From contig NZ_CP063785.1 of NCBI RefSeq assembly GCF_025860405.1, positions 1,674,001 through 1,738,000 on the forward strand: 64,000 nt of DNA, read 5' to 3'. Shown in pieces: positions 1 to 8,583 of the stretch. The notes below the pieces were generated by a model. The model was not told the DNA's origin and did not search any database. It was given only the letters and a program-made list of their open reading frames with translations. This DNA comes from Tolypothrix sp. PCC 7712. GTDB lineage: Bacteria; Cyanobacteriota; Cyanobacteriia; Cyanobacteriales; Nostocaceae. A program made the translations under genes and the position numbers. Every line of letters starts with the position of its first letter. The first letter of the stretch is position 1.

Positions 1-1
1 T

Positions 2-370
2 CGCTATAACCTGTCTACTGGGTTATTTTATAGCCAACAAGGTCGTCCCAAATATTACATTGCTACCGACAACCTGCAAAAAGACCGTTATCAAGGATTA
101 TTACCTAATGATTTGATGGATATCATCGCTCATTACAGATTACACTTTGATAGCTGCACGGAAACAGGTACAGTATTTCATCTTATGGGTTGTCTGTCGC
201 AGTTTGGCAAGTTGGGATTAACCAGCATCGGTGATTCTCTACAGCAAGCTGAAGATATATACAACAAGGTTGTGAAAGTCATCGATCAAGAAAGTCGCAG
301 TGACAATCAGGATTCACTATCATTCTCAGATTATGCCTTTCCCTTAATTTGGGATGGACATAGCCAGTAA
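2..370 (+). CDS. PGM1-type ATP-grasp peptide ligase, C-terminal part
   Basis: Only the last ~122 codons are in the window; the frame is open from base 2, so the gene starts upstream. The tail (about FHLMGCLSQFGKLGLTSIGD, then QQAEDIYNKVVKVID) fits the PGM1_C domain that closes peptide ligases related to pheganomycin ligase PGM1, which join amino acids or peptides using ATP. The ATP-grasp core that would prove this lies outside the window. The segment before it (LFYSQQGRPKYYIATDN) is typical of cyanobacterial members. An imperfect hairpin follows at 404-438. The substrate cannot be told from here. Family assignment is by recall of the domain pattern. Confidence 0.65.
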   Translation, partial: RYNLSTGLFYSQQGRPKYYIATDNLQKDRYQGLLPNDLMDIIAHYRLHFDSCTETGTVFHLMGCLSQFGKLGLTSIGDSLQQAEDIYNKVVKVIDQESRSDNQDSLSFSDYAFPLIWDGHSQ

Positions 371-403
371 ACTTTTTGTAGTAATGTCTAAGCTTTACTA
401 GAC

Positions 404-443
404 AGGGCTTCAGCCTAGATTTTTAAGGCTAAAGTCCTGTTTT
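404..443 (+). terminator. Imperfect hairpin after the peptide ligase gene
   Basis: Arms 404-416 and 426-438 pair over 13 positions with two wobble pairs and a 9-nt loop, followed by GTTTTCTG. It lies 34 bases after the stop codon and is a plausible terminator. The same sequence type also occurs as a dispersed intergenic hairpin in cyanobacteria. Confidence 0.4.
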
Positions 444-1157
444 CTGCTGCATCAGCTACACCAATGGCGTAGCTTGCTTTTTCATAGGGGTACATGATGA
501 AGTTCAAATTATCTGCTTACGTATGTTCTGTGTATTAAGTAATGGCGATGGTTTACACACTTGTGACAAGCGATCGCAATTAAAATCTTGCCAGGCTTTA
601 CCTTCAGTTTCTAGAGTAAATTTCCAGCCAAAAACTGGTGATTTTTTGAATACAAGATACTATTAACCAGCTATTTATCACTATTTCAGCAATTTTGAAT
701 AGCATTGGCATTCAATAATTTTGCGATTATAACTGAATAGTGACTTGCCACCAGCCTATGAGCTGCACTCACACATAAGAACGGCTCATCTACCCAATAC
801 TACAGGTTGCTTCAACTCTTCACTCGTTCAAAAGTTCATTAAACCCAAAACTTGTAACAAAATATTTAAGTAACTAATACTTAAATACATTTTCATTTGC
901 ATTATTTAAAACTAGTGATAATACGGTGAATCTTGAATAACAAAAAACATTTCAAAACGTTAATTTTGTCAGATTGAAATATTAGCCTCCTTCCAATCTC
1001 AGTCTGAAAAGTTTGCTGGTGTTGGTTTTCAGCTAATTTTGTCTATTCCATATAGCAAAATTAGTCTATCTTGCCTTGTCTTTATAAATACTTTGCTATA
1101 GGATGAATCAACCTTAGTAGAGTGTTATGTTTATTGCTTTAGTGTGAGGATTTTACT
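444..1157. other. AT-rich spacer, no gene seen
   Basis: No open frame longer than about 15 codons with a plausible start was found in the stretches read. It holds one HIP1 site near 570 and a long AT-rich leader before the next gene. GAGGA at 1146-1150 is the likely ribosome site for the GTG at 1158. Confidence 0.5.
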
Positions 1158-2366
1158 GTGTTAAGAGGAAAAGTGTTAAGTATATTATTACTCAAGAGAT
1201 TGCCGTCTATTTCCTTAGGCTTAGGAAAAACGTTAGTAACTGGTATTTTGCTGACTACAGCGATTTCAACGCATCCTGCTGCTGCTGAGGATAAGTTATT
1301 AGCTGATAATACCAGCAGTGAATTTAGTCCTGCTGAAACAACATCAGAGGATTCCTCGGCTTTTGAGAGTGTCATACAGCAGGATATAGACTGGAGACAA
1401 GTCACCATAGAAGATAGCAGCCCCACTGTTGAATTCAGTTCTTCGCAAAGCTTGCAAGCATCTTCTGCTAGTTCTAATATTATTGCCAAGTCTAATGCAG
1501 ACTTAAGAGCAAAAGATTTACGATCACAAAAAACAGAAACCGCATTCAACCACAAAAAACCCACGCAAATTGCTCAAACAGATTCTTCTGGAGTTGTAGG
1601 CGATACTTTAGGAGAAGCCAATAGGTTACGCCAAGAATTATTAGTTGAACCCTTAGTTGAAATACCCAGAGCTCGCTTAGGCGGCGCACCTGCTTCTAGT
1701 GCTGGTACTCCCACAGCTTATGGTGCTAGCTGGGGTCAAGCTTTCATAGGTGGGGGAATATATATTCCTTTAGATCAAGGTAAAACAGATGGTTCACTAG
1801 CTCTAGGCTTTGGTTTAGGAGATGCAGTGAAATCTGTAGGGCTGGAAGTTGACCTCAATATTATCAGCGTAGGTGGTCAAAATACCAATTTTGGTGACTT
1901 TGGTGAAAGTGGCGGTATCGGTTTCAAGCTACACAAATACTTTGCTGATGGAACAGCAGTCGCTGTTGGTTGGTCTAACCCCATTAGCTGGGGGGATGCT
2001 AACCAAGCTAAAGACACAATCTATGGAGTGGTTACTAAAGCATTTTACTTACAGCCAAATAATTTAAATAACCAAATGCCATTGACTGTTTCTCTTGGTC
2101 TTGGAAGTGGTGATTTTCGCTCTCTAGGTGCATATAAGAACTTAAGGGATAATCCGCCAAATGTTTTCGGTAGTGTTGGCTTACGAGTTATACCACAAGC
2201 ATCCTTAGTAGGTAGCTGGACTGGGAATGCTTTAAACATGGGTGCATCTTTTGCTCCTTTTCCAAATAGCCCTCTAGTTATTAATACTATTTTCACAGAC
2301 CTAACTGGCAGCTTCAGCAATGGTCTTGGTTTTAGTTTGACTGCAGGGTATAGTTTACAGTTCTAA
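1158..2366 (+). CDS. Secreted, probably outer-membrane, protein of unknown function
   Basis: 402 residues from a GTG start preceded by GAGGA. Residues 1-42 look like a long signal peptide: basic N-terminus, hydrophobic stretch TLVTGILLTTAIST, and a cleavage site near AAAED. Residues 45-160 are Ser/Thr/Asp/Glu-rich and probably disordered. From about residue 180 the chain is Gly-rich with alternating hydrophobic residues and ends LTAGYSLQF; a terminal aromatic residue is typical of outer-membrane beta-barrels. I do not recognise a named family. A second secreted protein follows 174 bases downstream. The barrel reading is an inference from composition. Confidence 0.6.
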   Translation: MLRGKVLSILLLKRLPSISLGLGKTLVTGILLTTAISTHPAAAEDKLLADNTSSEFSPAETTSEDSSAFESVIQQDIDWRQVTIEDSSPTVEFSSSQSLQASSASSNIIAKSNADLRAKDLRSQKTETAFNHKKPTQIAQTDSSGVVGDTLGEANRLRQELLVEPLVEIPRARLGGAPASSAGTPTAYGASWGQAFIGGGIYIPLDQGKTDGSLALGFGLGDAVKSVGLEVDLNIISVGGQNTNFGDFGESGGIGFKLHKYFADGTAVAVGWSNPISWGDANQAKDTIYGVVTKAFYLQPNNLNNQMPLTVSLGLGSGDFRSLGAYKNLRDNPPNVFGSVGLRVIPQASLVGSWTGNALNMGASFAPFPNSPLVINTIFTDLTGSFSNGLGFSLTAGYSLQF

Positions 2367-2540
2367 ATTACGCCTGATGTGAATTAAAAACTTAAAAACT
2401 CCTCTTTCTCAATCAAGGTTTCCAGACTTATTAAAAATTGTGGTTTTGGAATTATGGAAGAGGTTACAAGATTTACGGCACTCAATTCACATTAGACGTA
2501 GATTCTAAATCTTATCGCTGAATAAATCTGAGATAAAAGC

Positions 2541-3167
2541 ATGAAAAAGCAAAAATTCCCCCTCAGCCTTGGTCTTGTGTTAATGTTATCGAGTTTTTTA
2601 CTGGCTACTGCTAATAAAGCAAATGCTGGTATATTTGTGAATCAAGGAACTACCGTAGAATCATCAGGCTATTCTGGGGGTAGTTTTATTCCTTCAAATA
2701 CTGGAACTGGAACTGGAACTGGCACTATAACCCCCCAAGTAGTACCTGGGAGTAATGTAGATTTTGGCCCCAATGGAGAACTGACAGCCACAGCAGAAGC
2801 TCAAGACAGACTTAATCAAGTTGCAACACAAATAACTTGTAGTTCAGTTGATACTTTCTGCACCACTCTTATTGTGGTTCTAAAGCAAGGAGAGGGTTTC
2901 GATGTTGCTAAATCTCAATTACAGACAGATTTAGTTAATCTAGGAGGAAATCCCGAATCAGTACAAGCATTGATCAATTCTTTATCAGGTTTGTTGGCTA
3001 ACGGCAATGTGAATATTAACAAGCTGAATGATACTATCAATGCCTGGAATGATGTAATTAAAAAACTTAGCCCTGAATCTCTTAAGCAATTGCTCAAAAA
3101 TGAAGACATTGTCAAATTTGCTAAAGATTTAAAGAACTTAAGACAGGCTTTAAAGAAAGCTAGTTAA
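2541..3167 (+). CDS. Secreted protein of unknown function
   Basis: 208 residues. Signal peptide at residues 1-29 (MKKQK, hydrophobic core LGLVLMLSSFLLATA, cleavage near ANAG). Residues 52-63 are a Thr-Gly tandem from repeated GGAACT units, a likely length-variable linker. Two cysteines (about residues 99 and 107, in TCSSVDTFC) may form a disulphide. The C-terminal half is helical with many Asn, Leu and Lys. It shares orientation with the secreted gene upstream and is closed by a strong terminator at 3214-3250. No family recognised. Confidence 0.6.
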   Translation: MKKQKFPLSLGLVLMLSSFLLATANKANAGIFVNQGTTVESSGYSGGSFIPSNTGTGTGTGTITPQVVPGSNVDFGPNGELTATAEAQDRLNQVATQITCSSVDTFCTTLIVVLKQGEGFDVAKSQLQTDLVNLGGNPESVQALINSLSGLLANGNVNINKLNDTINAWNDVIKKLSPESLKQLLKNEDIVKFAKDLKNLRQALKKAS

Positions 3168-3213
3168 AACCTCAACATATACTGATTAAATCTGTCGATA
3201 ATTATGAGTTTTT

Positions 3214-3250
3214 ACCATCCCTTTCTGCAAGAGGGATGGTTTTTTATTTT
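3214..3250 (+). terminator. Rho-independent terminator
   Basis: Perfect 9-bp stem (3214-3222 with 3232-3240, ACCATCCCT/AGGGATGGT), 9-nt loop, followed by TTTTTATTTT. It lies 46 bases after the stop of the secreted protein gene and reaches the 3' end of the convergent HNH gene. Confidence 0.85.
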
Positions 3251-3494
3251 ATAAGTCGAAATTACGCCTGAAGCGCAAGTCAATGTTATTTGATTTTTTC
3301 TGGTTGCAAATATTGCAGAGAGTTTGGAGATTACTAATATCATTTTGTCCACCACGGGATAGAGGTATAATATGGTCGATAGAGAGATTAGTTTCTAAAG
3401 CCGTTTTACCACAACTTTGGCATTGATATTTATCGCGTTGAAATATGTACTTTCTTACTTCTACAGGTATATTAATACGTGGGGTTTTATTCAT
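3249..3494 (-). CDS. Small HNH endonuclease
   Basis: 81 residues from the ATG at 3494; an upstream in-frame TTG at 3524 would add ten residues but is less convincing. It is a nearly bare HNH domain: zinc-type pairs CQSC (25-28) and CNIC (60-63), the catalytic SIDHIIPLSRGG segment with His41, and Asn55 in DISNLQTLC. Such proteins nick or cut DNA; stand-alone ones of this size occur as solitary genes, in mobile introns or near phages. No partner methylase, intron or integrase is next to it, so the role is unknown. It converges with the secreted protein gene. Confidence 0.75.
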   Translation of the reverse strand: MNKTPRINIPVEVRKYIFQRDKYQCQSCGKTALETNLSIDHIIPLSRGGQNDISNLQTLCNICNQKKSNNIDLRFRRNFDL

Positions 3495-4013
3495 GAAAAT
3501 AGCGCTAAAAGCTAGAGAATACAAAAGAGAATTTTACTATAAAAAGCTAACTTACAACTAAATACAATTCAGTTAAGAAAATTAATTGATAAGTAGATCA
3601 ACATTGAAAAACATAAAATAGAGTCTTGGCGATTACTTCTCTGCGAGACGCTACGCGAACGCTTCACTGTCTTCTGCTCGTCATGACATTTCACATTTAA
3701 TTAGGTTGAGCTACTTAACAAAACCAAAAAACTAGTTACTCAACAAAAAAATAGAACAATAATTTTGGAGGGGGTTTGGGGGACGCAACCTTCACCCAAT
3801 CGGGTGTTTGGGGGATTCTCCCCCAATTTTGCTGGCTTTTTTAATAAGTGACAAATCAATCGCTAATCAGCTTAACCCAAGCTTATTGACTTAAAACTAG
3901 GAAGAACAATCGCAAGAATCATTGGAAGATCTACATACAATAAATTATGAATTCATCAACTCACTGTTAACAGCAAGTTGATAAATTTCTGGAATTATTT
4001 GCCACAGTAAAAC
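3495..4013. repeat. Spacer with dispersed cyanobacterial repeats
   Basis: No gene seen. Two segments look like dispersed intergenic repeats: CTGCGAGACGCTACGCGAAC at about 3642-3661, and a G-rich palindromic unit at 3765-3830 in which GGGGGTTTGGGGGA and TTGGGGGATTCTCCCCCAA can form stems. Copies elsewhere in the genome cannot be checked here. Confidence 0.45.
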
Positions 4014-5060
4014 TTAGCTTTTCATCACAGCATTCAACAGGAAATTAGCATCGAACCGTACTACATCAGTGCAGGGTAGCCCAGTTTCTTTTGTAGTTTG
4101 GGCGATCGCTTCTTTGGCTGCGGCTTCATCTAAATGGGCTGTGTTCAGTGCTATACCCACAACAGGCACAGGGGCAAAAGCACCAGCCGCACTAGCTACA
4201 GTTTCATACAACCGAATCACCTCTGGTAAAGGTGGAATAGGTACATGGGGATGATTGCGGACATGGGTTTGTCCTACTTTATGTACAAGAATTAATTGCG
4301 TTGGTTGGGAACCACGAATCAAAGGTAAGGTGGCTGTTGAGCCGGGATGCAATAAGGAACCTTGTCCTTCCACATGGACAATGTCGTAATTTTTGCCATA
4401 GCGCATCAGCATTTGTTCCACTGCACCAGCCGCAAAGTCTACCCGCACGGCATCCAGAGGTATGCCATCGCCTTCTAACATTACGCCGGTTTGACCTGTT
4501 GCCAAAAACTTAGAACGCCATCCCCGGCGTTTTGCTGCCCAATGCAGTTCTAAGCTTGTTGACATCTTACCGATCGCCATGTCAGTTCCTACTGTTAACA
4601 CCCGCCGACAGGGAAGGGTGCGCGCCAACCCACCAGCAACACCTAAATTCGGCGGTTCTTTGCGGACATCCCAAATTATCTGTCCTGGTTTTAGCAGTGC
4701 ATTTAACTCTGGCATTGTTGCCAATGGGGTATGTAAACCATTAACTAGAGACATTCCCGCTTGTAAGGCATCTTTGATTTCATGCCAATAATCATCCGGT
4801 ACAGTACCGCCTTTGGGTGCAATGCCAATTACCAAAACTTGCGGCTGATATTCTAAAGATGCGGCTACTGACTCCACAATCGGGACATCACGTTTGATAC
4901 CTGTGATTGCTGATAGAGATTTTCCTGCACAGTCGCGATCAATGACAGCTACTATAGGGGCTTCACTATAGCGTAAAATCGACAACCCAGTTTTCCCCTG
5001 GGTGCCAGCAGTTCCCTCATGTAGCAAAATAGCAATTCGTTGATTAAGTGGCAGACGCAC
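4014..5060 (-). CDS. dgcN: DUF1611 protein, DgcN-like D-glutamate N-acetyltransferase
   Basis: 348 residues, the usual length of DUF1611 proteins. A P-loop-like segment (VGTDMAIGKMST, about 157-168) and VHVEGQGSLLHP are family hallmarks. In marine bacteria DgcN acetylates D-glutamate and its partner DgcA racemises the N-acetyl product, allowing use of acidic D-amino acids. Here the gene overlaps by 17 bases the upstream epimerase gene, the same pairing, which supports this reading. Many databases call it only DUF1611 or an L-Ala-D/L-Glu epimerase partner. The exact substrate in this organism is inferred, for example D-Glu from peptidoglycan. Confidence 0.7.
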   Translation of the reverse strand: MRLPLNQRIAILLHEGTAGTQGKTGLSILRYSEAPIVAVIDRDCAGKSLSAITGIKRDVPIVESVAASLEYQPQVLVIGIAPKGGTVPDDYWHEIKDALQAGMSLVNGLHTPLATMPELNALLKPGQIIWDVRKEPPNLGVAGGLARTLPCRRVLTVGTDMAIGKMSTSLELHWAAKRRGWRSKFLATGQTGVMLEGDGIPLDAVRVDFAAGAVEQMLMRYGKNYDIVHVEGQGSLLHPGSTATLPLIRGSQPTQLILVHKVGQTHVRNHPHVPIPPLPEVIRLYETVASAAGAFAPVPVVGIALNTAHLDEAAAKEAIAQTTKETGLPCTDVVRFDANFLLNAVMKS

Positions 5061-6096
5061 TGTGTTGTACCCCCAAACCTGGTAAATCGTTGGGCAAAAC
5101 TCTTCCTTCTTTGATCAATGCACCTGTAAAAGGATCGTTGATGAGGTTGAGATGACTGTCTAAATCTAAATAATCAGCCAGAGGAGCCAGCTGTGCTGCG
5201 GCTGTATTAGCTAACGAACTATCAGAATAGCAACCAAACATCACTTGTAAACCATAGGCTTTTGCAGTGTGTACCATTCGCATTGCCTCTGTTAAGCCTC
5301 CCGATTTCATGAGTTTGATATTAATGCCATCTACATAGTTTGCTAGTTGGGGAATATCGGTGCTGGTAAAGCAACTTTCATCGACAAATATCGGCAGAGG
5401 CGATCGCGCTTTTAATTCTGCTAAACTTTGTTCCTGTCCCCGTGGTAGTGGCTGTTCTACATACTTTATACCTAAATCAGCTAACCAACTAGTCATGGCG
5501 ATCGCATCTGGTAAACTCCAACCGCCATTAGCATCAACAAAAAATTCCAAATTCGGTGCTTCCTCACGGACTGCTAAGAACATTTTCCGATCTGCATCTA
5601 TGCCATCCGGACTACCTAGCTTCACCTTGAAAACACGAACATCTGTAAATTCTAACCAGTCCCGTGCCCTAGCTTTGGCTGCTGCTGGTGAGTTGATGCC
5701 AATGGTGACTGAGGTAGGTACTATCAGATGGCGATCAAGTCCCCAAAGTTGCCACAGTGGTAAACCTACAAGCTTACCTAGCCAATCGTGCATTGCCATA
5801 TCTACTGCGGCTCTCACTGCAGAAGGAGCCTGTACTGCGATCAAAGCTTGCTCAACTTGCTGCCTTTGCAATGGGCTAAAAGGTTGCAAAATTGGTGCTA
5901 TTTCTTGTAAAGCCTCTTTGATTTTCTCTGTTGATTGCGAATGATTGCCTACACCAAATGGTGACGCTTCTCCCCAGCCTTCAATCCCATCTTGGTAAAT
6001 ACTCACCCATACATTCGTTGTCTGTGCCGTTGTCCCCCGACTAATTGTCAAGGGAAAACGTTTATTTACAGTAAATATTTTGACCTGAAGTTGCAT
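5044..6096 (-). CDS. dgcA: Enolase-superfamily dipeptide epimerase / DgcA-like racemase
   Basis: 350 residues with the full catalytic set of the muconate-lactonising/dipeptide-epimerase branch: KVK (157-159), metal ligands Asp188 (FFVDANGG), Glu214 (VEQPLP) and Asp239 (IFVDES), and the second base Lys261/Lys264 (NIKLMKSGG). Annotation engines would say L-Ala-D/L-Glu epimerase. The overlapping DUF1611 gene downstream suggests instead DgcA, racemising N-acetyl-D-glutamate or a similar N-acyl amino acid. Sequence alone cannot choose between the dipeptide and N-acyl substrate. The gene is first in a two-gene minus-strand operon, divergent from the Nudix gene. Confidence 0.75.
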   Translation of the reverse strand: MQLQVKIFTVNKRFPLTISRGTTAQTTNVWVSIYQDGIEGWGEASPFGVGNHSQSTEKIKEALQEIAPILQPFSPLQRQQVEQALIAVQAPSAVRAAVDMAMHDWLGKLVGLPLWQLWGLDRHLIVPTSVTIGINSPAAAKARARDWLEFTDVRVFKVKLGSPDGIDADRKMFLAVREEAPNLEFFVDANGGWSLPDAIAMTSWLADLGIKYVEQPLPRGQEQSLAELKARSPLPIFVDESCFTSTDIPQLANYVDGINIKLMKSGGLTEAMRMVHTAKAYGLQVMFGCYSDSSLANTAAAQLAPLADYLDLDSHLNLINDPFTGALIKEGRVLPNDLPGLGVQHSASAT

Positions 6097-6243
6097 ATAT
6101 ATACTTTATCTATGGCTAGGCCAAATATCACAAATATCACAGTGTAGGTCTAAAGTTTAGTTGATTTGATACATCTGTTATACTTTTTTACATAGTCAAA
6201 ATTGCCAGATTTAGACATATTGCTGTCAAATGCTAGCGTAGAT

Positions 6244-6801
6244 ATGAAAAATCTCAAAAAATGGACAACTTTAACATCAAAGATGGTATTGGATCATCCT
6301 TGGTGTAAGGTTAGACGAGATGAAATAGAATTACCTAACGGCAAAATTATTGATGATTATTTTGTTAATCTCAAATCAGAAGTAGCTTTAATTTTACCGA
6401 TAACTAGCAATCAAGAAATTGTGTTTGTCCGGCAATATCGCCACGCAGTTGGCGAATTTTTTATAGAACTCCCTGCAGGGAGTTTCGATCCACAGCAAGA
6501 AAGTGCAGAAGTTGCAGCAGTAAGAGAATTAGCAGAAGAAACTGGTTATATGACGCAAGTAGTGCGAAAAATTGCCACACTATACGATAAGCCAAGTAAA
6601 GATACGAATCAAATTCATTTATTTCTAGCCGAAAATGTAGCGCAAGTTCAAGAACAACAGTTAGATATTACAGAAGAAATCGAAGTGATATTAATTCCTG
6701 TCGCATCGGTTTTAGAAAAAATTGCTCAAGGTGAAATAGCTGTGGCGGGAACTGTGGCGGCGCTGTTTTTAGGCTTAAATTTCCTCAAATCTGGTAACTA
6801 A
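6244..6801 (+). CDS. Nudix hydrolase, ADP-ribose pyrophosphatase type
   Basis: 185 residues from the ATG at 6244; an in-frame TTG at 6202 would give 199. The Nudix box reads PAGSFDPQQE followed by AAVRELAEETGY, with REL-EETG intact and one extra residue between the first Gly and Glu. The VRQYRHAVGEFFIELPAG lead-in is typical of ADP-ribose/sugar-nucleotide pyrophosphatases, which hydrolyse ADP-ribose to AMP and ribose-5-phosphate. Cytoplasmic. A GNAT gene follows 78 bases downstream on the same strand. Substrate is by family analogy. Confidence 0.8.
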   Translation: MKNLKKWTTLTSKMVLDHPWCKVRRDEIELPNGKIIDDYFVNLKSEVALILPITSNQEIVFVRQYRHAVGEFFIELPAGSFDPQQESAEVAAVRELAEETGYMTQVVRKIATLYDKPSKDTNQIHLFLAENVAQVQEQQLDITEEIEVILIPVASVLEKIAQGEIAVAGTVAALFLGLNFLKSGN

Positions 6802-6879
6802 TAAATTTGGGTAAGAAAATTTTGGAGAGAGTGCGATCGCACTTGAGTTAGACTTTAATAAAAAATAGTCTGGAAGCTG

Positions 6880-7365
6880 ATGAAAGTCAGAAATGTAACC
6901 CCCGATGATGTACCAATGATTTTCTCGTTCATCAAAAAGAAGGCAGAATTTGACTGCAACATTGGCGCTTTTAATGGCGTGTTGCGAGTAACGGAAGCTA
7001 AAATTCGTCAAACAATTTTTAATCAAGTTCCTTTTGCTTATGTTTTATTTGCAGAGACTTTAGAACGTGAGATTGGATTCGCTTTATATGGATTTAGATA
7101 CTCGTCATTTGCCGGACAACCGAGTATTTGGTTAGATGATTTATACGTCGATGAAGATATGAGAAGCCAAGGAGTCGGCGCTGCTTTGATGAGTCATATG
7201 GCTCAAATTGCACAGCAAAATAATTGTACCCATCTGGCTTGGAACGCTGATGCTCGCAACACTCGCGGTTTGAGTTTTTATCATCGATTAGGTGCGGAAA
7301 TTACAGAACAAAAAGGTAACCGTTGTTTCTTGATTTGGACTCCGTGGGCGAAGATAGAGGGATAA
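6880..7365 (+). CDS. GNAT-family N-acetyltransferase
   Basis: 161 residues. Acetyl-CoA-binding motif A is at about 104-116 (MRSQGVGAALMSHM), preceded by the beta4 strand SIWLDDLYVDED, and the later NTRGLSFYHRLGAE matches the GNAT motif B region. Length and the WLDDLYV segment resemble the spermidine/diamine acetyltransferase-like branch, but the substrate is not determinable. Begins with ATG 78 bases after the Nudix gene, so the two may be co-transcribed. Confidence 0.8.
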   Translation: MKVRNVTPDDVPMIFSFIKKKAEFDCNIGAFNGVLRVTEAKIRQTIFNQVPFAYVLFAETLEREIGFALYGFRYSSFAGQPSIWLDDLYVDEDMRSQGVGAALMSHMAQIAQQNNCTHLAWNADARNTRGLSFYHRLGAEITEQKGNRCFLIWTPWAKIEG

Positions 7366-7604
7366 ACTAGCTCACAAATTATCTATTCAAGCCAATAGTC
7401 AAGGTTTTGAATCTAAAATCCCAAATCCAAAATTGGCATTAAACATTGAGTAGTAGTCTGCCAAAGTCTTGTTGACAGGCGGGGGAAAGGTTAAGGGGAA
7501 AAGGGTAAAGGCTTTAAACCCTTCCCCTTTGACCTTTTCCCTTTACCCAATCGACACCTGTCAATATTTGTGTGTTGAACTAGTAGTTTAATCAGCCAAA
7601 CTCA
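7366..7604. repeat. Spacer with long imperfect inverted repeat of G/A-rich heptads
   Basis: Purine-rich GGGGAAAGGTTAAGGGG type units (about 7480-7510) face their pyrimidine-rich complement (about 7521-7550), with CTTTAAACCC between. The RNA would fold into a long hairpin. It is an STRR-type repeat and could also end transcription from the GNAT gene. Confidence 0.6.
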
Positions 7605-7745
7605 ATGATAATGATAAAGATTTTCAATAAAATTTATAGTTTTGTTGCTGGCTTTACTGGCTATACTACCGCTAATGCCGTCTTTCAGCCCTTTAACCCT
7701 GATTTTGCTAGCTCAATTGTCCGCTTGACTAATCTATTAGGTTAA
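7605..7745 (+). CDS. Possible 46-residue small protein
   Basis: ATG at 7605 (or 7611) and stop TAA at 7743-7745. The predicted peptide starts MIMIKIFNKIYSFVAGFTGY and continues with a mixed hydrophobic/aromatic chain ending VRLTNLLG; the N-terminal half could be a short amphipathic or membrane-associated helix. No clear ribosome site precedes it. It lies ahead of the DUF2997-Ycf35-ferredoxin operon on the same strand. A further 34-codon frame at 7759-7863 is less convincing. No family recognised; it may be a chance frame. Confidence 0.3.
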   Translation: MIMIKIFNKIYSFVAGFTGYTTANAVFQPFNPDFASSIVRLTNLLG

Positions 7746-7944
7746 GAGAAACTAACTAATGACAAACGTAGCGACTTATAAAATTAATAATTTTTGTAAA
7801 AATTCTGAGATATATATTTTGAGAGATGGAACATTAGTTAACAAATGGCAAGTTTGTATCTAAGTGGAATGTTCCAACGGCTATATATTTAGCCGACTGC
7901 TGAGGCAGTAAAATTCAAGCGTATTATCGTGGTTGGCCAAGAGC

Positions 7945-8157
7945 ATGGAGACATTAGAGTTCATAATTTATCCAGATGGTCGGGTACAAGAGAAAGTCAC
8001 TGGCATTGTGGGTGCTTCTTGCGCTGAAGTCACAGCAGCAATAGAAGCGCAACTTGGTCAAGTACTTGTTAATGAGCCAACTTCAGAATTTTTTGCCAAT
8101 AATCAGGTACAACAATCTGGTGTGGTAAATACGCAAACCGCTTTCAGTGATTGGTAA
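7945..8157 (+). CDS. DUF2997 protein
   Basis: 70 residues from the ATG at 7945, with AAGAG just before it; an in-frame TTG at 7933 is less likely. The N-terminal core METLEFIIYPDGRVQEKVTG matches DUF2997, short beta-rich proteins of unknown function that lie directly upstream of ycf35 (DUF1257) in cyanobacteria. The second half is Gln/Asn/Ser-rich and probably disordered. Spacing to the next gene is 39 bases, so it is likely the first gene of a three-gene operon with Ycf35 and a ferredoxin. Confidence 0.75.
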   Translation: METLEFIIYPDGRVQEKVTGIVGASCAEVTAAIEAQLGQVLVNEPTSEFFANNQVQQSGVVNTQTAFSDW

Positions 8158-8196
8158 TTGTTCAAAATAGTCTATTTTAGTTAATTCAGAACCACC

Positions 8197-8583
8197 ATGT
8201 CACACTTTAGCCAAATTAAGACTCAAATCCGTAACCTAGACTCTTTGAAAGATGCTCTCAATGAATTGGGTATAAATTGGAAGCCTGGCCCGCGTGAAGT
8301 AAGAGGCTATCGCGGTCAAACTCATCCTGCAGAAATTTCCATTGAGCAGGAGAATGGTTATGATATCGGTTTTAGATGGAATGGCCAAGAATATGAATTG
8401 GTGGCTGACTTACAGTACTGGCAACAAAACCTATCTGTAGATGGATTTTTACGCCAAGTAACTCAGCGCTATGCTTATCAAACGGTAATGAAAGAAACAT
8501 CTCGTGTTGGCTTTCAAGTGACCGAACAAAAGCAACAAGAAGATGGTTCAATTCGTCTGGTAGTACAACGCTGGAGTGCGTAA
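8197..8583 (+). CDS. ycf35: Ycf35 family protein (DUF1257)
   Basis: 128 residues. MSHFSQIKTQIRNLDSLKDA and the WNGQEYELVADLQYW segment are hallmarks of Ycf35, encoded in red-algal plastids and cyanobacteria; the biochemical role is unknown. Its stop overlaps the start of the next gene in a TAATG junction, implying translational coupling with the ferredoxin. With the DUF2997 gene upstream this forms the conserved DUF2997-Ycf35-ferredoxin set, which suggests an iron-sulfur-linked function (inference). Confidence 0.9.
   Translation: MSHFSQIKTQIRNLDSLKDALNELGINWKPGPREVRGYRGQTHPAEISIEQENGYDIGFRWNGQEYELVADLQYWQQNLSVDGFLRQVTQRYAYQTVMKETSRVGFQVTEQKQQEDGSIRLVVQRWSA

Noticed and set aside
1139..1564. 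Antisense 141-codon frame opposite the outer-membrane-like gene
   Set aside because: It is a shadow of the plus-strand gene, which has a signal peptide, ribosome site and coherent composition.
3249..3494. HNH gene as part of a group II intron or restriction system
   Set aside because: No reverse transcriptase, intron domain V, methylase or second nuclease is adjacent.
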